The notes beneath the pieces are model-generated. The model had not been told where the DNA came from and did no database searches. It worked only from the letters and a program-made list of their open reading frames with translations. From Halorubrum californiense DSM 19288 (GTDB lineage Archaea; Halobacteriota; Halobacteria; Halobacteriales; Haloferacaceae), in contig NZ_AOJK01000017.1 of NCBI RefSeq assembly GCF_000336875.1, forward strand, positions 1 to 61,159: 61,159 nt of DNA. Direction: 5' to 3'. The position numbers and the translations under genes were made by a program. Of this stretch, positions 35,356 through 44,087 are shown one piece after another (the first letter of the stretch is position 1; each line of letters starts with the position of its first letter).

Positions 35356-35414
35356 GGCGGCGCCACACCGCTCGGCGGCGGCGGCGCCACACCGCTCGGC
35401 GGCGGCGGCGCCGG
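35356..35414. repeat. 24-bp tandem repeat, about 2.4 units
   Basis: A unit of GGCGGCGCCACACCGCTCGG plus GGC is repeated twice and begins a third time (GGCGGCGCCGGCGG). It lies between two minus-strand genes, downstream of the NUDIX gene and upstream of the CPBP protease. GC-rich self-complementary parts (GGCGCC) could form hairpins in the NUDIX 3' region. Confidence 0.7.
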
Positions 35415-35431
35415 CGGAGCCTTCCGACCGC

Positions 35432-36034
35432 CTACCGGTGGAGCAGCTCGTACCACAGCACCGCGGTGACGGCCCGTCCGTCGCGCAGCCCGTCGTCGAC
35501 GACCGCGGCGAGCAGGTCGTCGTACGGCAACGTCTCGACCGCGATCGACTCGTTGTGGTCCAGATCGCGGTCCGCCGTCGGCTCGCAGCCGGTCGCCAGC
35601 ACGTGGTGGTGGACCGCGTTCGCCATCCCGTTCGTCGGCTCGACGGTCGTCAGCCGCTCGAAGGCGTCGGCCTCGTATCCCGTCTCCTCGGCGAGTTCGC
35701 GGGCCGCGGCGCGCTCGACCGCGTCGTCGCTCGGCCCGCCGTCGCTCGCCGCACCCTCCGCGCCCGCTTCCTCTTCGTCCGCCGACTCCATCGTTCCCGC
35801 CGGAATCCCGCGGTTCACCCGCCCGACCGCCTGTCGCCACTCGTCGATGACGACGACGTCGCCGTCGGGCGTCAGCGGGAGCACCACGACCGCGGGCGGC
35901 TCGTCGACGTAGTGGAACCCGTCGCTCTCGCCGTTCGGGAACCGCACCTCGTCGCGGCGCACGTCGAAGCCGGGACAGGCGTAGTCGACCGCCGAGTCGA
36001 GCGTCTCCCACGAGAGGTCGGGGGAATCGTCCAT
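35432..36034 (-). CDS. NUDIX hydrolase
   Basis: 200 aa. Hydrolyses nucleoside-diphosphate-linked substrates, most similar in layout to ADP-ribose pyrophosphatases. The NUDIX box starts at GIPAGTMES and ends AARELAEETGYEA, but about 17 acidic and Gly-rich residues (DEEEAGAEGAASDGGPSDDA) are inserted between them. The REx2EExG helix that binds Mg is intact. 36 bp after the upstream membrane protein gene. Confidence 0.88.
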   Translation of the reverse strand: MDDSPDLSWETLDSAVDYACPGFDVRRDEVRFPNGESDGFHYVDEPPAVVVLPLTPDGDVVVIDEWRQAVGRVNRGIPAGTMESADEEEAGAEGAASDGGPSDDAVERAAARELAEETGYEADAFERLTTVEPTNGMANAVHHHVLATGCEPTADRDLDHNESIAVETLPYDDLLAAVVDDGLRDGRAVTAVLWYELLHR

Positions 36035-36069
36035 GGATCGCCGTCGGCGCTCGGGGACCTAAACTCCCC

Positions 36070-36537
36070 TCACTCGCCGGACGCCGTCGCCGACGCGTCC
36101 CGTCGCTCCCGGACCCGATCGACCGCGAGCGCGGCGACGGTCCCGACGAGCCACGCGACCGTCCCGAAGACCAGCGCCTCGACGCCGAGGAAGACGAGGC
36201 CGTCGGGCGAGAGGAACGCGGCCGCGCGCTCCGCGAGGGACCGACCGGAGAGCCCGAGGAAGTAGTGGACCGCGCTGTACCCGAGCAGCGCCGCGTAGAC
36301 GGTGACCCACGCGGGGAGCAGCCCGTCCCGTCGGTACGACAGCGCGACGGCGGCGACGACGCCGAGCGCCGCGGCGTCGAACGGGACGAACACCACGCCG
36401 CCCGCGATCGAGAAGACGTCGGTCGCGTAGGCGGCGAAGGCGACGACGAAGCACAGCGGCGGTGCGACGAGTCGGAGCGACGGACGCGGCCGACATCGGT
36501 CCGATCCGAGGAGGGCCGCGCGGAGTGCGGAGGGCAT
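36070..36537 (-). CDS. Four-helix membrane protein of unknown function
   Basis: 155 aa. Four hydrophobic segments are visible (LVAPPLCFVVAFAAYATDVF, GVVFVPFDAAALGVVAAVAL, AWVTVYAALLGYSAVHYFLG and GVEALVFGTVAWLVGTVAAL). The family is not recognised. ATG 36537 is preferred over GTG 36546, since a TATA-like ATTTATCC lies about 27-30 nt upstream of the ATG. Confidence 0.7.
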   Translation of the reverse strand: MPSALRAALLGSDRCRPRPSLRLVAPPLCFVVAFAAYATDVFSIAGGVVFVPFDAAALGVVAAVALSYRRDGLLPAWVTVYAALLGYSAVHYFLGLSGRSLAERAAAFLSPDGLVFLGVEALVFGTVAWLVGTVAALAVDRVRERRDASATASGE

Positions 36538-36583
36538 GCGACCCACTTCTCGCGTCGTCCGGATAAATCTCCTCTCGGCGGGG

Positions 36584-38074
36584 TCACGACCAGTCGCCGA
36601 GCGACGCCTGTCCGTCGCCGGTCCGACGCTCGGCGTCGCCCCCGGCCGCGTCGCCCTCGGCCGCCTCCGCGGTCGGTTCCCCGTCCATCCAGTCGGTGAG
36701 CTTGCCGCCGTCGCCGTCAGTCGCGGTCGCCCGCGCGTCGGACCCGCGGGGACGGTCGGCCGCGCCGTCGTGTCCGTCCCCGTCGCGTTCGGCCCCGTCG
36801 CCCGCCTCGAACCCGCCGAGCGTCGCCTGATCGCTCTCGGCGAAGTCGAGCTTGGAGACGCGCACGCCGAGTTTGCGGACCCGGGCGTCGTCGAACTCGC
36901 CGAGCAGGTCCAGCGCCACCTCCTCGACGAGGTCCGGGTCGTCGACCGGCCCGGGGAGGCTCCGGGCGCGGGTGTTCACGTCGAACGGGGGCTCGACCGC
37001 CTTGATCCCGATGGTCCGGTAGAGGCAGCCGCGCTCGCGGGCGCGGCGGGCCACGTCGGCGGCGAGCGCGGAGACGGTCTCCCGCTTCGTCGACTCGTCC
37101 GCGGTCGTCGGCAGCGCCGACTCGCGCGAGAGGCTCTTCGGGAGGCCGGTCGGCGTCACCTCGCGGTCGTCGTCGCCGGCGGCTCGCCGGGAGAGCTCCG
37201 GGCCGCGCTCGCCCAGCGCCTCGGCGAGTCGGTCGCGGTCGGCGGCGGCCAGGTCGCCAGCCGTCTCGATACCGAGTTCCGCGAGGGTCTCCTCGGTCAC
37301 TGGTCCGACGCCGTGGACGTCGGCGGTCGGGAGCGGCGCGAGGAAATCGGCGACCGACCCCGGCGGCACGACGACGAGCCCGTCGGGCTTGTCCGCGTCG
37401 CTCGCGACCTTCGCGGCCGACATGTTGGGCGCGACGCCGACGCTCGCCGGCACGCCCGCCTCGCGCTCGATCCGGTCTTTCACGTGGCGGGCGTACCCCT
37501 CGGCGAGCGTCCGCGCCTCGGCGGGCCCCGCGGCGCCGCTCGGCGGCGGGTCTCCGGGGCCGGTGTCGCCGCCGGTCCCGCCGCCGCCTCCCGCGACCGT
37601 CCACGCGGTCCGGTCGGTGACGTCGAGGTACGCCTCGTCGATGCTCACCTCGCGGCGGGTGTCGGCGCAGTCGCGCAGCACGTCCTTCACCTCGTTCGCC
37701 ACGTCCTCGTAGAAGTCGAGGTCGACGGGGAGGTACCGGCCCGTCGCCTCCGAGTCCGGCGCGTCCGGGTCGTCGGGGTCGGCGTCGGCGCGGCGGGGGA
37801 GCAGCTCCAGCGCCTTCGATATCGGCATCGCGCTCTCGACGCCGAACTCGCGGGCCTCGTAGCTCGCGGTCGCGACCGCGCCGATCGACTCGCCCGGCTC
37901 GTATCCCATCCCCACCACGACGGGCTCGCCCGCGAGGTCGCCGTGGCGCAGCCGCTCGCAGGAGGCGTAAAAGCAGTCCATGTCGACGTGGCAGACGACG
38001 CTCTCGGGCGCGTCGTCGTCCCCGTCGCCGGCGCCCGGGAGCGTCTCCCCGGCGGCGGGCGTCCCGCCGGTCAT
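36584..38074 (-). CDS. dinB: DNA polymerase IV (Y family)
   Basis: 496 aa. An error-prone lesion-bypass polymerase. Catalytic motifs are HVDMDCFYASCE and SIDEAYLDVT. The C-terminus ends in QASLGDWS, which fits a PCNA-interacting peptide (Q-x-x-L-x-x-W). Two disordered regions set it apart from standard ~400-aa homologues: one after the palm motif (AGGGGGTGGDTGPGDPPPSG) and an acidic linker before the PIP peptide. Confidence 0.94.
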   Translation of the reverse strand: MTGGTPAAGETLPGAGDGDDDAPESVVCHVDMDCFYASCERLRHGDLAGEPVVVGMGYEPGESIGAVATASYEAREFGVESAMPISKALELLPRRADADPDDPDAPDSEATGRYLPVDLDFYEDVANEVKDVLRDCADTRREVSIDEAYLDVTDRTAWTVAGGGGGTGGDTGPGDPPPSGAAGPAEARTLAEGYARHVKDRIEREAGVPASVGVAPNMSAAKVASDADKPDGLVVVPPGSVADFLAPLPTADVHGVGPVTEETLAELGIETAGDLAAADRDRLAEALGERGPELSRRAAGDDDREVTPTGLPKSLSRESALPTTADESTKRETVSALAADVARRARERGCLYRTIGIKAVEPPFDVNTRARSLPGPVDDPDLVEEVALDLLGEFDDARVRKLGVRVSKLDFAESDQATLGGFEAGDGAERDGDGHDGAADRPRGSDARATATDGDGGKLTDWMDGEPTAEAAEGDAAGGDAERRTGDGQASLGDWS

Positions 38075-38233
38075 CGCGTTCGGGTCCGCGCTCCGCGGCC
38101 TTAAGAACCAGCCACGCGCGCCGGAAGTGGAACGCGGACCGCTGTCGGCGCCGCCCCGGTCGGCGCCGAACGCGGATCCAAACCCGATAGCCGGGGCGGT
38201 AATCGTTTATTCCGTGCGCCCCTGCTATCCCGC

Positions 38234-40018
38234 ATGCCCGGAGCGATCGACGTGCTACACGTCGACGACGATCCGTCCGTCCTCGACCTCACGGAGGCGT
38301 ACTTCGAGCGGGAGCTCGACTCGGTGGCGGTGACGAGCGTCACCGACCCGGAGGCCGCCCTCGACCGGATCGACGAGACCGCGTTCGACTGCGTCGTCAG
38401 CGACTACGACATGCCCCCGATGGACGGCTTGGAGTTCTTCGACGCCCTCCGCGAGCGCCACCGGAAGGTCCCCTTCGTGCTGTACACCGGCAAGGGATCC
38501 GAGGAGATCGCGAGTCAGGCGCTCAACGCCGGCGTCACCGGCTACTTCCAGAAGGGGGGGCCCGAGCAGCTCCGCCGGCTCGCGAACCGCGTCGACCAGG
38601 CCGTCGAGGAGTACCGGACCAAGGAGATCGCGGAGCGCTACTCGACGGTCATCGAGGCGCTCGGCTACCCGGTGTACGTCGTCGACGAGACCGGCGTCTT
38701 CCGGTTCGTCAACGAGCCGTTCGCCGAGCTCACCGGCTACGACCGCGAGGAGATCATCGGGCAGACCCCCGGGTTCATCAAGGACGACGCGGCCGTCGCG
38801 GAGGCCGAGGACCGGCTCGGCACCATCCTCTCGGACGACGGGCCCGACGTCCAGCACTTCGGCGTCGACATCGTCTCCAAGGAGGGCGAGTCGATCCCCT
38901 GTCGCGACCACATGGCCGCGCTGCCGTACGAGGGCGACTCCTTCGACGGCAGCGTCGGCATCCTCCGCGATGTCTCCGACGAGCGCGAGCGCCGCGAGGA
39001 GCTGGAGACGAAGACCCGCGCGCTCGACGAGGCGCCCGTCGGGATCACCATCACGAACCCCGCGCGGGAGGACAACCCGATGGTGTACGTCAACGATCGG
39101 TTCGTCGAGATGACCGGCTACGACCGCGAGGAGTCGATCGGCGTCAACTGCCGGTTCCTTCAGGGACCGGACACCGAGGAGGCGTCGGTCCAGGCGCTCC
39201 GCGACGCCATCGACGCCGAGGAGTCGACGAGCGTCGAGCTGTTGAACTACCGGAAGGACGGGACGGAGTTCTGGAACCGGGTGAGTATCGCCCCGATAAG
39301 CGACGCGAACGGGACGGTCACCCACTGGGTCGGGTTCCAAGAGGACATCACGGCGTTCAAAGAGCGGGAGGCGGCCCTCGAACGGCAGAACGACCGGCTC
39401 GACTCCTTCGCGAGCATCGTCTCGCACGACCTGCGGAACCCGCTCAACGTCGCGCAGGGGCGCGTCCAGCTGGCGCGCGAGACGTCGGACGACGCGGCGG
39501 ATCTCGACGCCACGCTCGACGCGCTCGACCGGATGGAGTCGATCGTCGAGCGCACCCTCACGCTGGCGCGGGAGGGGGAGACGGTGGGCGACCCCGAGCC
39601 CGTCGACCTCGCGGCCGTCGTCGCCGACAGCTGGTCGACCGTCGACACCGCCGACGCCTCGCTCTCGGTCGAGACCGAGCGCGAGGCGCTCGCCGACCCG
39701 GACCGGCTCCGGAACCTCTTCGAGAACCTGATGCGCAACGCGGTCGACCACGTCGGCCCGGACGTCTCGATCCGCGTCGGCGACCTCCCGGACGGCTTCT
39801 TCGTCGAGGACGACGGGCCGGGGATCGACCCCGAAGTCGCCGACTCCCTCTTCGAGCCCGGTGAGAGCGGCAGCGCGGGCAACACCGGGTTCGGGCTCGC
39901 GATCGTCCAGGAGATCGCCACCGCGCACGGCTGGACGGTCGAGGCGACGACCGGCGAGGACGGCGGCGCGCGGTTCGAGGTCCGCGGGATCGACAAGCGG
40001 ACGCCAGCGTCCCCCTGA
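38234..40018 (+). CDS. Hybrid sensor histidine kinase: REC-PAS-LOV-HisKA-HATPase
   Basis: 594 aa, no transmembrane segments. Receiver domain (1-120): acidic cluster at 11-13, phospho-acceptor D57, T85, K107. PAS domain about 135-255. A LOV-type PAS domain about 260-385 with GVNCRFLQGPDT, whose C306 is in the position of the flavin-adduct cysteine, and VELLNYRKDGTEFWN. HisKA follows with phospho-His H398 (SIVSHDLRNPL), then HATPase with N-box (ENLMRNAVDH), DDGPGI and GFGLAI. It is probably a soluble blue-light or redox sensor. TATA-like GTTTATTCC is at 38205-38213. No adjacent output regulator is encoded. Confidence 0.92.
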   Translation: MPGAIDVLHVDDDPSVLDLTEAYFERELDSVAVTSVTDPEAALDRIDETAFDCVVSDYDMPPMDGLEFFDALRERHRKVPFVLYTGKGSEEIASQALNAGVTGYFQKGGPEQLRRLANRVDQAVEEYRTKEIAERYSTVIEALGYPVYVVDETGVFRFVNEPFAELTGYDREEIIGQTPGFIKDDAAVAEAEDRLGTILSDDGPDVQHFGVDIVSKEGESIPCRDHMAALPYEGDSFDGSVGILRDVSDERERREELETKTRALDEAPVGITITNPAREDNPMVYVNDRFVEMTGYDREESIGVNCRFLQGPDTEEASVQALRDAIDAEESTSVELLNYRKDGTEFWNRVSIAPISDANGTVTHWVGFQEDITAFKEREAALERQNDRLDSFASIVSHDLRNPLNVAQGRVQLARETSDDAADLDATLDALDRMESIVERTLTLAREGETVGDPEPVDLAAVVADSWSTVDTADASLSVETEREALADPDRLRNLFENLMRNAVDHVGPDVSIRVGDLPDGFFVEDDGPGIDPEVADSLFEPGESGSAGNTGFGLAIVQEIATAHGWTVEATTGEDGGARFEVRGIDKRTPASP

Positions 40019-40112
40019 CGGGCCGACTCTCCGACCGCTCCGGCTCGTCCGAAAGCGGATCGACTCCCCCCGTTCACAAGCGCCTTTATCCTCCGTTCCG
40101 AAGGCTGACTGA

Positions 40113-41429
40113 ATGGGATCGCTCTCCGGTATCGCCGAGACCGACCGTCGCGTGATCGTCTTGGCGCTCGCGCGGATGGTCGGCGCGGCCGGGAACTCCT
40201 TCCTCATCGTCGTCCTCCCGCTGTACATCACGAGCGACGTGGTCGACATCGAGGGGCTGCTCGGGACCGAGGTCGGGGTCGGCGCGGCCGCGGTCACGCT
40301 GACCGAGCCGCTGCTCATCGGCGTCGTCCTCTCGCTTTTCGGCTTCCTCAACAGCCTCTCGCAGCCGTTCACTGGGCGGCTCTCCGACCGAACGGGCGCG
40401 AGACGCCCCTTCGTCCTCGCCGGCATCCTCCTGCTCGGCACCGCTAGCGGGCTGTACACGGTCGCGACGAGCTACCCGGCGCTGGTCGCGCTCCGCGCGA
40501 TCCAGGGGCTCGGCGCGGCGCTCATCATCCCCGCGACGGTCGCCCTCGTGAACGAGTACGCCGCGAGCGACGCCGACCGCGGCGGGAACTTCGGCGTGTA
40601 CAACACGTTCCGGCTCATCGGCTTCGGCTTCGGCCCGGTCCTCGCGGGCGCGGTCGTCGCGCGCGGGCCGTACGACCTCTCGTTCGTCGGACTCCCGGTC
40701 CTCGACGGCTTCGACGCGGCCTTCGTCGCCGCCTGCGCGGGGGCGTACCTCAGCTTCACGCTCGTGTTCCTGCTCGTCCGCGACGCCGACGTCGAGGCCG
40801 AGGCGGGCGACGACGTCTCGATCCGGGTCCGCGGCGAGGACCGCCTGCTCGACCCCGTGTTCACGCTCGGGCTCGCTACCGTCGCCATGGGCGCGTGTAT
40901 CGCGCTGTTCGCGACGCTCCAGAATCAGGTGAACGTCCGGCTCGACCAGCCGCCGGTGTGGTTCGGCGCGCAGTTCGCGGCCGTCACGATCGCCAACGTG
41001 ATCTTCCAGGTCCCGGTGGGGCGCGCCAGCGACCGGATCGGCCGTCGACCGTTCCTGCTCGCCGGCTTCGTCCTGCTCGTCCCGACGACGCTGCTCCAGG
41101 GGATCGTGACGGTGCCGGCGCTGATGATGCTCGTCCGGCTCGGCCAGGGGATCGCGGTCGCGTGCGTGTTCGCCCCGTCGCTCGCGCTCGCCGGCGACCT
41201 CGCCCGCGAGGGCGAGTCCGGAACCACCCTGTCGGTGCTCACGATGGGCTTCGGCTTCGGCGTCGCGCTCGGACCGCTGGCGTCCGGTTGGCTCTACGGC
41301 TTCGGCTTCGTCGTCCCCTTCGCGGTCGGGGCCGCGGCCGCGGCGGTCGCGCTGGTCGCGGTGTTCACGCAGGTGGAGGAGACGCTCGATACCGGCGACG
41401 AGCCGGCCGCGGCGGCGGGCGCGGACTGA
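40113..41429 (+). CDS. MFS transporter
   Basis: 438 aa with about 12 transmembrane segments. The MFS loop 2-3 motif appears as GRLSDRTGARRP, and its partner in the second half is GRASDRIGRRPF. The substrate is unknown and could be a drug or a sugar. TATA-like CCTTTATCC is at 40083-40091, about 27 nt before the ATG, so the transcript is probably leaderless. Confidence 0.92.
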   Translation: MGSLSGIAETDRRVIVLALARMVGAAGNSFLIVVLPLYITSDVVDIEGLLGTEVGVGAAAVTLTEPLLIGVVLSLFGFLNSLSQPFTGRLSDRTGARRPFVLAGILLLGTASGLYTVATSYPALVALRAIQGLGAALIIPATVALVNEYAASDADRGGNFGVYNTFRLIGFGFGPVLAGAVVARGPYDLSFVGLPVLDGFDAAFVAACAGAYLSFTLVFLLVRDADVEAEAGDDVSIRVRGEDRLLDPVFTLGLATVAMGACIALFATLQNQVNVRLDQPPVWFGAQFAAVTIANVIFQVPVGRASDRIGRRPFLLAGFVLLVPTTLLQGIVTVPALMMLVRLGQGIAVACVFAPSLALAGDLAREGESGTTLSVLTMGFGFGVALGPLASGWLYGFGFVVPFAVGAAAAAVALVAVFTQVEETLDTGDEPAAAAGAD

Positions 41430-41558
41430 GGGGGTAGCGGACCGAAAACCGGACACCGGCGCGTGGGTGAGTTCACTCGCTTCGGCGACTCTCTGCGGAC
41501 GGCGGGTCTCAGCGGCCGTGCCAAATCCTGACACTGGATCGGCACGGACCGCTTCTGC

Positions 41559-41832
41559 TCAGGACTCTCGCTGTTGTTTCCGTTTACACCACTCGAACAG
41601 TTCCTGTCGCAGGTCGTCGTCTGTTTCGCCGAATACGCTTCCGAGGCGGTACCCGAGGTTATCCCACGTGAGAGATTCCGGCGGCGGCCCTTCGGCATAT
41701 TTTGCCGATGTTGCGTCGTCGCTGAGGTCTTTGACCGCCGCAGTCCAGCCTCGTTTGAATGCTTCTTACCGGTCGCTTCCCGGACCGCTCTGTCGAACGT
41801 CTCCGAAGGGGGATCGTTGGATCGTCTCCCAT
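41559..41832 (-). pseudogene. Frameshifted remnant of a small haloarchaeal protein
   Basis: Three pieces in different frames join into one protein-like sequence: MGDDPTIP, then PSETFDRAVREATGK, then EAFKRGWTAAVKDLSDDATS, YAEGPPPESLTWDNLGYRLG, SVFGETDDDLRQELFEWCKR and KQQRES with a TGA stop. Frame changes occur at the CCCCC run near 41808 and at GGTAAGAAGC near 41770. The pieces read as one acidic soluble protein of about 85 aa. Sequencing errors are possible. In the rest of this 438-bp gap, 41430-41558, I see nothing. Confidence 0.6.
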
Positions 41833-41867
41833 ACCATCTTTCCGGCGGTCCAATCGAAAAAATCCCG

Positions 41868-42215
41868 ATGGCGATCGCCTCCCTCTCGACCCCGCGCAGC
41901 AACAGAGCCATACCGGTCGCGGCCGAACCGCGTCGCGTGCCGAGCGACCGCCTCCGCTGCGTCGAGTGCCGCGAGCCGATCCCGGCCGACGCGCGGATCT
42001 GTCCCCACTGTCGTGCGATCCAACCCTCGCCGCTGCTCGACGTCGGGGTCGTCGTCGCCGGCGTGTTCGCGCTGCTGTTCGGCGTCGTCCTCGCGGTGAT
42101 GACCGTCGGGACGAGCCGCCTCCTCGGGTTTCTCCTGCTCGTCGTCGGCTTCGGGCTCGCCGTCGGCGGGTACACGCGGTATATCGACCGACAGGCGGCG
42201 AGCCGAGCGCGGTGA
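41868..42215 (+). CDS. Zinc-ribbon membrane protein
   Basis: 115 aa. A zinc ribbon (CVECREPIPADARICPHC) is followed by two transmembrane helices (LLDVGVVVAGVFALLFGVVLAV and LLGFLLLVVGFGLAVGGY). The ATG was chosen because the frame further upstream belongs to the antisense of the relic gene. Function unknown. Confidence 0.72.
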   Translation: MAIASLSTPRSNRAIPVAAEPRRVPSDRLRCVECREPIPADARICPHCRAIQPSPLLDVGVVVAGVFALLFGVVLAVMTVGTSRLLGFLLLVVGFGLAVGGYTRYIDRQAASRAR

Positions 42216-42297
42216 ACGCGGCCGCTCTCTCGCGTCGAGCGCTTCCCGTCGCCTCGTCCGCGACAATTTAAGTGCCAGCGCGCGCCACGGTACGGAT

Positions 42298-42978
42298 ATG
42301 CTCACCCCACTCAACGGCGGCTTGGTCCTCGCGGGGCTCGCGCTCGCGTTCGTCGGCGCGGCGGTCTCCGTCTACGCGGTGACGCTGACGGGCCTGCTCG
42401 TCGGCGCCGGCGCCGGCTACCTGTTCGCGCCGAACGTCGTCGGCCTCGTCGCCGTCGACGGGGCGGTCCTCACCGCCGGCGCGGTCGCGGTCGGCGGGCT
42501 CCTCGGCGGTTTCCTCGCGTACGCCGGGCTCTCCTTCGCGGTGCTGGGGATCGGCGCCGTCGTCGGCGGCTTCGCCGGGCGGTTCGCGGTCGGCCCCTTC
42601 TACGCGGCGGACGCCGCGGGGATCGAGGGGACGGCGCTGCTCATCGGTGCGACGCTCGCGGGCGTCGCGGTCGGCGCGCTGTTCGGCTTCGTCCTTACGC
42701 GGACGACGCTCGTGGTCTCGACCGCGCTCATCGGCGCGGCGTTCGCCTCGCGGTCGCTCACGCCGGCGAGCTTCGAGACGGCCGCCGCCGAGACGACGGT
42801 CGAACCGCTCCTCTTCGACCTCTCCGCGCCCGCGTTCCTCGCGGTGTTCGTCCTCGGCGCGCTCTCGCAGTTGGGGCTGTTCCGGTTCGGCTACGTGACG
42901 AAGCTGGTCGGGCTGCTGCCGGGCGCGCGCCGGTGGACGGCGGACGACGACCGCGACGGCGACGCGGACGCGGCCTGA
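42298..42978 (+). CDS. Polytopic membrane protein of unknown function
   Basis: 226 aa, six or more hydrophobic segments rich in Gly and Ala, with a polar C-terminus (RRWTADDDRDGDADAA). The Gly-rich helices resemble DUF4203/TMEM198-like proteins, but this is a weak impression. TATA-like AATTTAAG is about 30 nt before the ATG. Confidence 0.75.
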   Translation: MLTPLNGGLVLAGLALAFVGAAVSVYAVTLTGLLVGAGAGYLFAPNVVGLVAVDGAVLTAGAVAVGGLLGGFLAYAGLSFAVLGIGAVVGGFAGRFAVGPFYAADAAGIEGTALLIGATLAGVAVGALFGFVLTRTTLVVSTALIGAAFASRSLTPASFETAAAETTVEPLLFDLSAPAFLAVFVLGALSQLGLFRFGYVTKLVGLLPGARRWTADDDRDGDADAA

Positions 42979-43016
42979 CAACGGCGCGTCGCGCCGTCGC
43001 CGCGCCGTCTCGCGGC

Positions 43017-43874
43017 CTAATCGTACTCGTAGAAGCCGCGCCCGGTCTTCTTCCCGAGGTCGCCCGCCTCGACCTTGCGCTTGAGGAGATAGGCGGGCTT
43101 GTAGCGGTCGCCGAGTTCGTCGTGGAGCGTTTCGCTCGCGTCGAGCGCCACGTCGAGGCCGATGTGGTCGGCGAGTTCGAGCGGCCCCATCGGGACGTTC
43201 GTGCCGAGCGTCATTCCGCGGTCGATGTCGGCCTTCTCCGCGACGCCCTCGTCGTACGCGCGGATCCCCTCGTTTATCCACGGCATCAGGATGCGATTGG
43301 TGACGAAGCCGGGCTTGTCGTCGGCCTCCCACGTCTCCTTGCCGAGGTCCTCGGCGAAGGCGTGCGCGAAGTCGACGACGGCGGGATCGGTGCGCTCGCC
43401 CACCACGACCTCGACGCCGTCCATGATCGGGACGGGGTTCATGAAGTGGAGGCCGACCACGTCGCTCGCGCGGTCGGTCGCGCTCGCGATGGTCGTGATA
43501 GACAGCGTGGAGGTGTTCGTCGCGAGGACGACGTCGTCGTCGGTGACGCGGTCGAGGTCGTCGAACACGTCGCGTTTCACGTCGAGATCCTCGATCACGG
43601 CCTCGATCGCGACGTCGGCGTCCGCGAGGTCGTCGAGGTCGGTCGTGCCCGTGATCCGGTCGCGGATCGCGTCCGGTTCCTCGTCGAGCGCGTCCTTCCC
43701 GGCCAGCCGGTCGAGGCTGTCCTCGACGCTGTCGAGGCCGCGCTCGACGTACTCGCGCTCGACGTCGCGCATCACCACGTCGTAGCCCGCGGTCGCCGCG
43801 ACCTGCGCGATGCCGTTGCCCATCGTCCCGGCGCCGACGACGCCGACGACGTCGACCTCGGTGAGTTCTCGCAT
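43017..43874 (-). CDS. 3-hydroxyacyl-CoA dehydrogenase
   Basis: 285 aa. NAD-dependent oxidation of 3-hydroxyacyl-CoA in beta-oxidation or butanoate pathways. The nucleotide-binding motif GAGTMGNG begins at residue 14. IEAVIEDLDVKRDVF, NTSTLSI (catalytic Ser region), HFMNPVPIMDGVEVV (catalytic His), and PGFVTNRILMPWINEG follow, and the end KKTGRGFYEY is typical. The ATG at 43874 was chosen because homologues begin just before the Rossmann motif. Confidence 0.93.
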   Translation of the reverse strand: MRELTEVDVVGVVGAGTMGNGIAQVAATAGYDVVMRDVEREYVERGLDSVEDSLDRLAGKDALDEEPDAIRDRITGTTDLDDLADADVAIEAVIEDLDVKRDVFDDLDRVTDDDVVLATNTSTLSITTIASATDRASDVVGLHFMNPVPIMDGVEVVVGERTDPAVVDFAHAFAEDLGKETWEADDKPGFVTNRILMPWINEGIRAYDEGVAEKADIDRGMTLGTNVPMGPLELADHIGLDVALDASETLHDELGDRYKPAYLLKRKVEAGDLGKKTGRGFYEYD

Positions 43875-44057
43875 GCGCACCGCTGCCGCGCCGCGGGTGG
43901 TAAGTATTGCGGAACCCCGGCCCGACTGGATTCTTCGCGAAGAAATTAACAATTAGAGTAGTAACGAGTTTTGAGCCACTATCGCTCGATTTTCCAGCTG
44001 AAACGGCGTCCAACTCCGCGTTTCATTTCTTTATTCTCGGTGGGTTCACCGCAGTAC

Positions 44058-44066
44058 TTTTATTCT
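44058..44066 (+). promoter_or_regulatory. TATA-like element for the aldolase operon
   Basis: CTTTTATTC lies about 25-30 nt before the aldolase ATG in a strikingly A+T-rich 213-bp gap. This is the expected position for TFB/TBP binding upstream of a leaderless transcript. Confidence 0.6.
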
Positions 44067-44087
44067 ATGTAACGGAAGGACGAACTG

